In this document: positions 59,725 through 60,917 of the stretch, in pieces
How positions within the stretch are numbered: position 1 is the first letter of the stretch
How the letters are laid out: the number at the start of each line of letters is the position of its first letter
DNA from: Clostridiales bacterium CHKCI001
Lineage (GTDB): Bacteria; Bacillota; Clostridia; Lachnospirales; Lachnospiraceae
NCBI GenBank assembly: GCA_900045905.1
Contig: FCNS01000013.1
Location: 1 to 60,917 of the forward strand
Reading direction: 5' to 3'
DNA length: 60,917 nt
The notes under the pieces: generated by a model
The model's database searches: none
The model's input: only the letters and a program-made list of their open reading frames with translations
What the model was told of the DNA's origin: nothing
Made by a program: the position numbers and the translations under genes

Positions 59725-60657
59725 ATGGCTATCACAGCAAAGATGGTAAAAGAATTAAGAGAAATGACAGGAGCTGGCATGATGGATTGCAAGAAAGCTC
59801 TTGCAGCTACAGATGGCGATATGGATAAGGCAGTTGATTTCTTAAGAGAAAAGGGATTAGCTGGTGCAGCAAAGAAAGCTGGTCGTATTGCAGCAGAAGG
59901 TATTGTAGCAACTTGCTTAGTGAATGATGACAAGAAGGCTGTTGTCGTAGAAGTAAATGCAGAAACAGACTTCGTTGCTAAGAACGAAAAATTCCAGAAT
60001 TATGTTGCAGATGTTGCAGCTCAGGCAGTTAAGACTTCCGCAAAGACAATGGAAGAATTCTTAGAAGAAAAATGGGAAAAAGACCCTACTCTTACAGTAA
60101 AAGAAGCTTTATCTTCTCAGATTTCCATTATCGGTGAAAACATGAATATTAGAAGATTTGAACAAATCGAAGAAGAAAACGGTTTTGTTGCTTCTTATAT
60201 CCATGCAGGTGGTAAGATCGGTGTATTAGTAGATGTTGAAACAGACGTTGTAAACGATGCAATCAAAGAAATGGCTAAGAATGTAGCTATGCAGGCAGCA
60301 GCATTAAAGCCACTGTACACAAGCAGAGATGAAGTAGATGCTGATTACATCGAAAGAGAAAAAGAAATCTTAACAGCAGCAGCTAAGAACGAAAAGCCAG
60401 ATGCAAACGACAAGATCATCAATGGTATGGTTATGGGTCGTATTAATAAAGAATTAAAAGAAATCTGCTTATTAGATCAAGTATATGTAAAAGCAGAAGA
60501 CGGCAAGCAAGCAGTTGCTAAGTATGTACAAGAAGTTGCTAAGGCAAACAATGCAAATGTAAAAATCAAGAAATTCGTTCGTTTCGAAACTGGAGAAGGT
60601 TTAGAAAAGAAAGAAGAAGATTTTGCAGCTGAAGTGGCTAAGCAGATGGGAATGTAA
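59725..60657 (+). CDS. tsf: Elongation factor Ts
   Basis: 310 residues. N-terminal UBA-like MVKELREMTGAGMMDCKKAL, the TDFVAKNEKFQNYV guanine-exchange core near 80, HAGGKIGVLVDVETD near 158 and the C-terminal subdomain. It recycles EF-Tu. CCGGAGGGAATCAC precedes the start. Confidence 0.98.
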   Translation: MAITAKMVKELREMTGAGMMDCKKALAATDGDMDKAVDFLREKGLAGAAKKAGRIAAEGIVATCLVNDDKKAVVVEVNAETDFVAKNEKFQNYVADVAAQAVKTSAKTMEEFLEEKWEKDPTLTVKEALSSQISIIGENMNIRRFEQIEEENGFVASYIHAGGKIGVLVDVETDVVNDAIKEMAKNVAMQAAALKPLYTSRDEVDADYIEREKEILTAAAKNEKPDANDKIINGMVMGRINKELKEICLLDQVYVKAEDGKQAVAKYVQEVAKANNANVKIKKFVRFETGEGLEKKEEDFAAEVAKQMGM

Positions 60658-60749
60658 ACAAATTTTTCAAGTAAATTTAATTTAAGTAATCTGATATGTA
60701 CCCAGTTTTCTGGACACATCATTATTCAATTGAATCGTTAAGCACTTAT

Positions 60750-60790
60750 AATGGATGTCTTCCTGTATACAGTAGGAGGCATCCATTTTG
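60750..60790 (+). terminator. Terminator of rpsB-tsf
   Basis: AATGGATG (60750-60757) pairs with CATCCATT (60780-60787), with an inner CTTCCT / AGGAGG stem, then TTGTTG. Confidence 0.8.
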
Positions 60791-60806
60791 TTGTAGCTTT
60801 AGCATG

Positions 60807-60831
60807 AAAAAACTCCCTGCTATGCAGGGAG
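60807..60831 (-). terminator. Minus-strand terminator near the window end
   Basis: CTCCCTGC-TAT-GCAGGGAG is perfect; read on the minus strand it is followed by TTTTTTCATGC. It would stop transcription coming from the right. No minus-strand gene is visible, so it may guard a unit beyond the window. Confidence 0.7.
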
Positions 60832-60847
60832 AAGAAGCAGGTTTAGC

Positions 60848-60917
60848 GTGACAAAAAAACCTCCAATGTTATAATGAAAGTGGATTGGCAGCCACATGAT
60901 TAAAAACAAAGGAGGTT
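60848..60917 (+). promoter_or_regulatory. Promoter and ribosome binding site of a gene beyond the window
   Basis: GTGACA (60848-60853), 16-bp spacer, TATAAT (60870-60875), then AAAGGAGG at 60908-60915. The start codon must lie just past the window edge. The gene cannot be named. Confidence 0.6.

Noticed and set aside
60750-60790. TGGATGTCTT in the tsf terminator as a relic of the dispersed repeat
   Set aside because: Ten-base similarity only and lying inside a stem; likely chance.
60852-60880. Possible sixth repeat copy in reverse orientation
   Set aside because: It shares only AAACCTCC and nearby T/A tracts; GATATGC and the terminator linkage are missing.
1-60917. tRNA, rRNA, tmRNA or replication origin
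   Set aside because: No cloverleaf with conserved arms, no rRNA core sequence and no DnaA-box cluster noticed.

Overview
The window looks like a chromosomal segment of a low-GC, spore-forming anaerobic Firmicute. The best guess is a gut Clostridia of the Lachnospiraceae type. The evidence is A/T-rich DNA, AGGAGG ribosome binding sites, sporulation genes (gerW, ylbJ, a small acid-soluble spore protein, a PdaA-like deacetylase, an interrupted sigK), a full Rnf complex, an NfnAB pair, CodY, and Firmicute gene order (rpmB / yloU-yloV-recG, rsmD-coaD-ylbJ, yifB-dprA-topA-codY, rpsB-tsf). The species is inferred, not read.

Left part (1-31 kb): an IS200/IS605-type TnpB remnant beside gerW, then rpmB facing yloU-yloV-recG. 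Next come an SASP gene, rsmD-coaD-coiled-coil protein, ylbJ, a PepD dipeptidase, an orphan BlaI repressor and azlCD. A run of housekeeping enzymes follows (GNAT, HAD phosphatases, a small alarmone synthetase, an rRNA m5C methyltransferase, two pseudouridine synthases, an SDR, RecU). A partial histidine operon hisZ-hisG-hisD-hisB has a consensus promoter. An amidohydrolase, an LD-carboxypeptidase and nfnA-nfnB end that block. A small decayed zone near 29-32 kb holds a TetR remnant, a frameshifted lipoprotein and small membrane proteins.

Middle (32-44 kb): an envelope and energy region. It holds a lipoprotein deacetylase, cytidine deaminase, rnfC-rnfDG(fused)-rnfE-rnfA-rnfB behind a structured leader RNA, an ABC importer pair without a binding protein, an NSS-family sodium symporter with a small coiled-coil membrane partner, and a lipoprotein made almost only of Ala/Thr/Pro repeats.

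The most interesting part (44-49.3 kb): sigK, the late mother-cell sigma factor gene, is split by a 2,666-bp element. Its two halves, at 45970-46233 and 48900-49256, join in frame if the element is excised at a central AA dinucleotide. Joining the two element ends recreates a near-perfect 34-bp palindrome (the predicted attP), the expected geometry for a serine recombinase. The element encodes a serine recombinase whose zinc ribbon is almost gone, a DUF2316-like small protein and one decayed small ORF. It is a very small sigK-intervening (skin-like) element that would act as a developmental switch. The sigK start has no pro-sequence, so excision may be a main control point.

Right part (49.6-60.9 kb): an alpha/beta hydrolase, a HAD phosphatase, a fused YfcE-type phosphodiesterase-MazG protein, a two-hairpin leader before yifB/comM, then dprA, topA, codY with a CodY-box-like site, and rpsB-tsf. 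A promoter and ribosome binding site for an unseen gene lie at the very end. A dispersed repeat occurs five times in the window, each time directly after the T-tract of a Rho-independent terminator.
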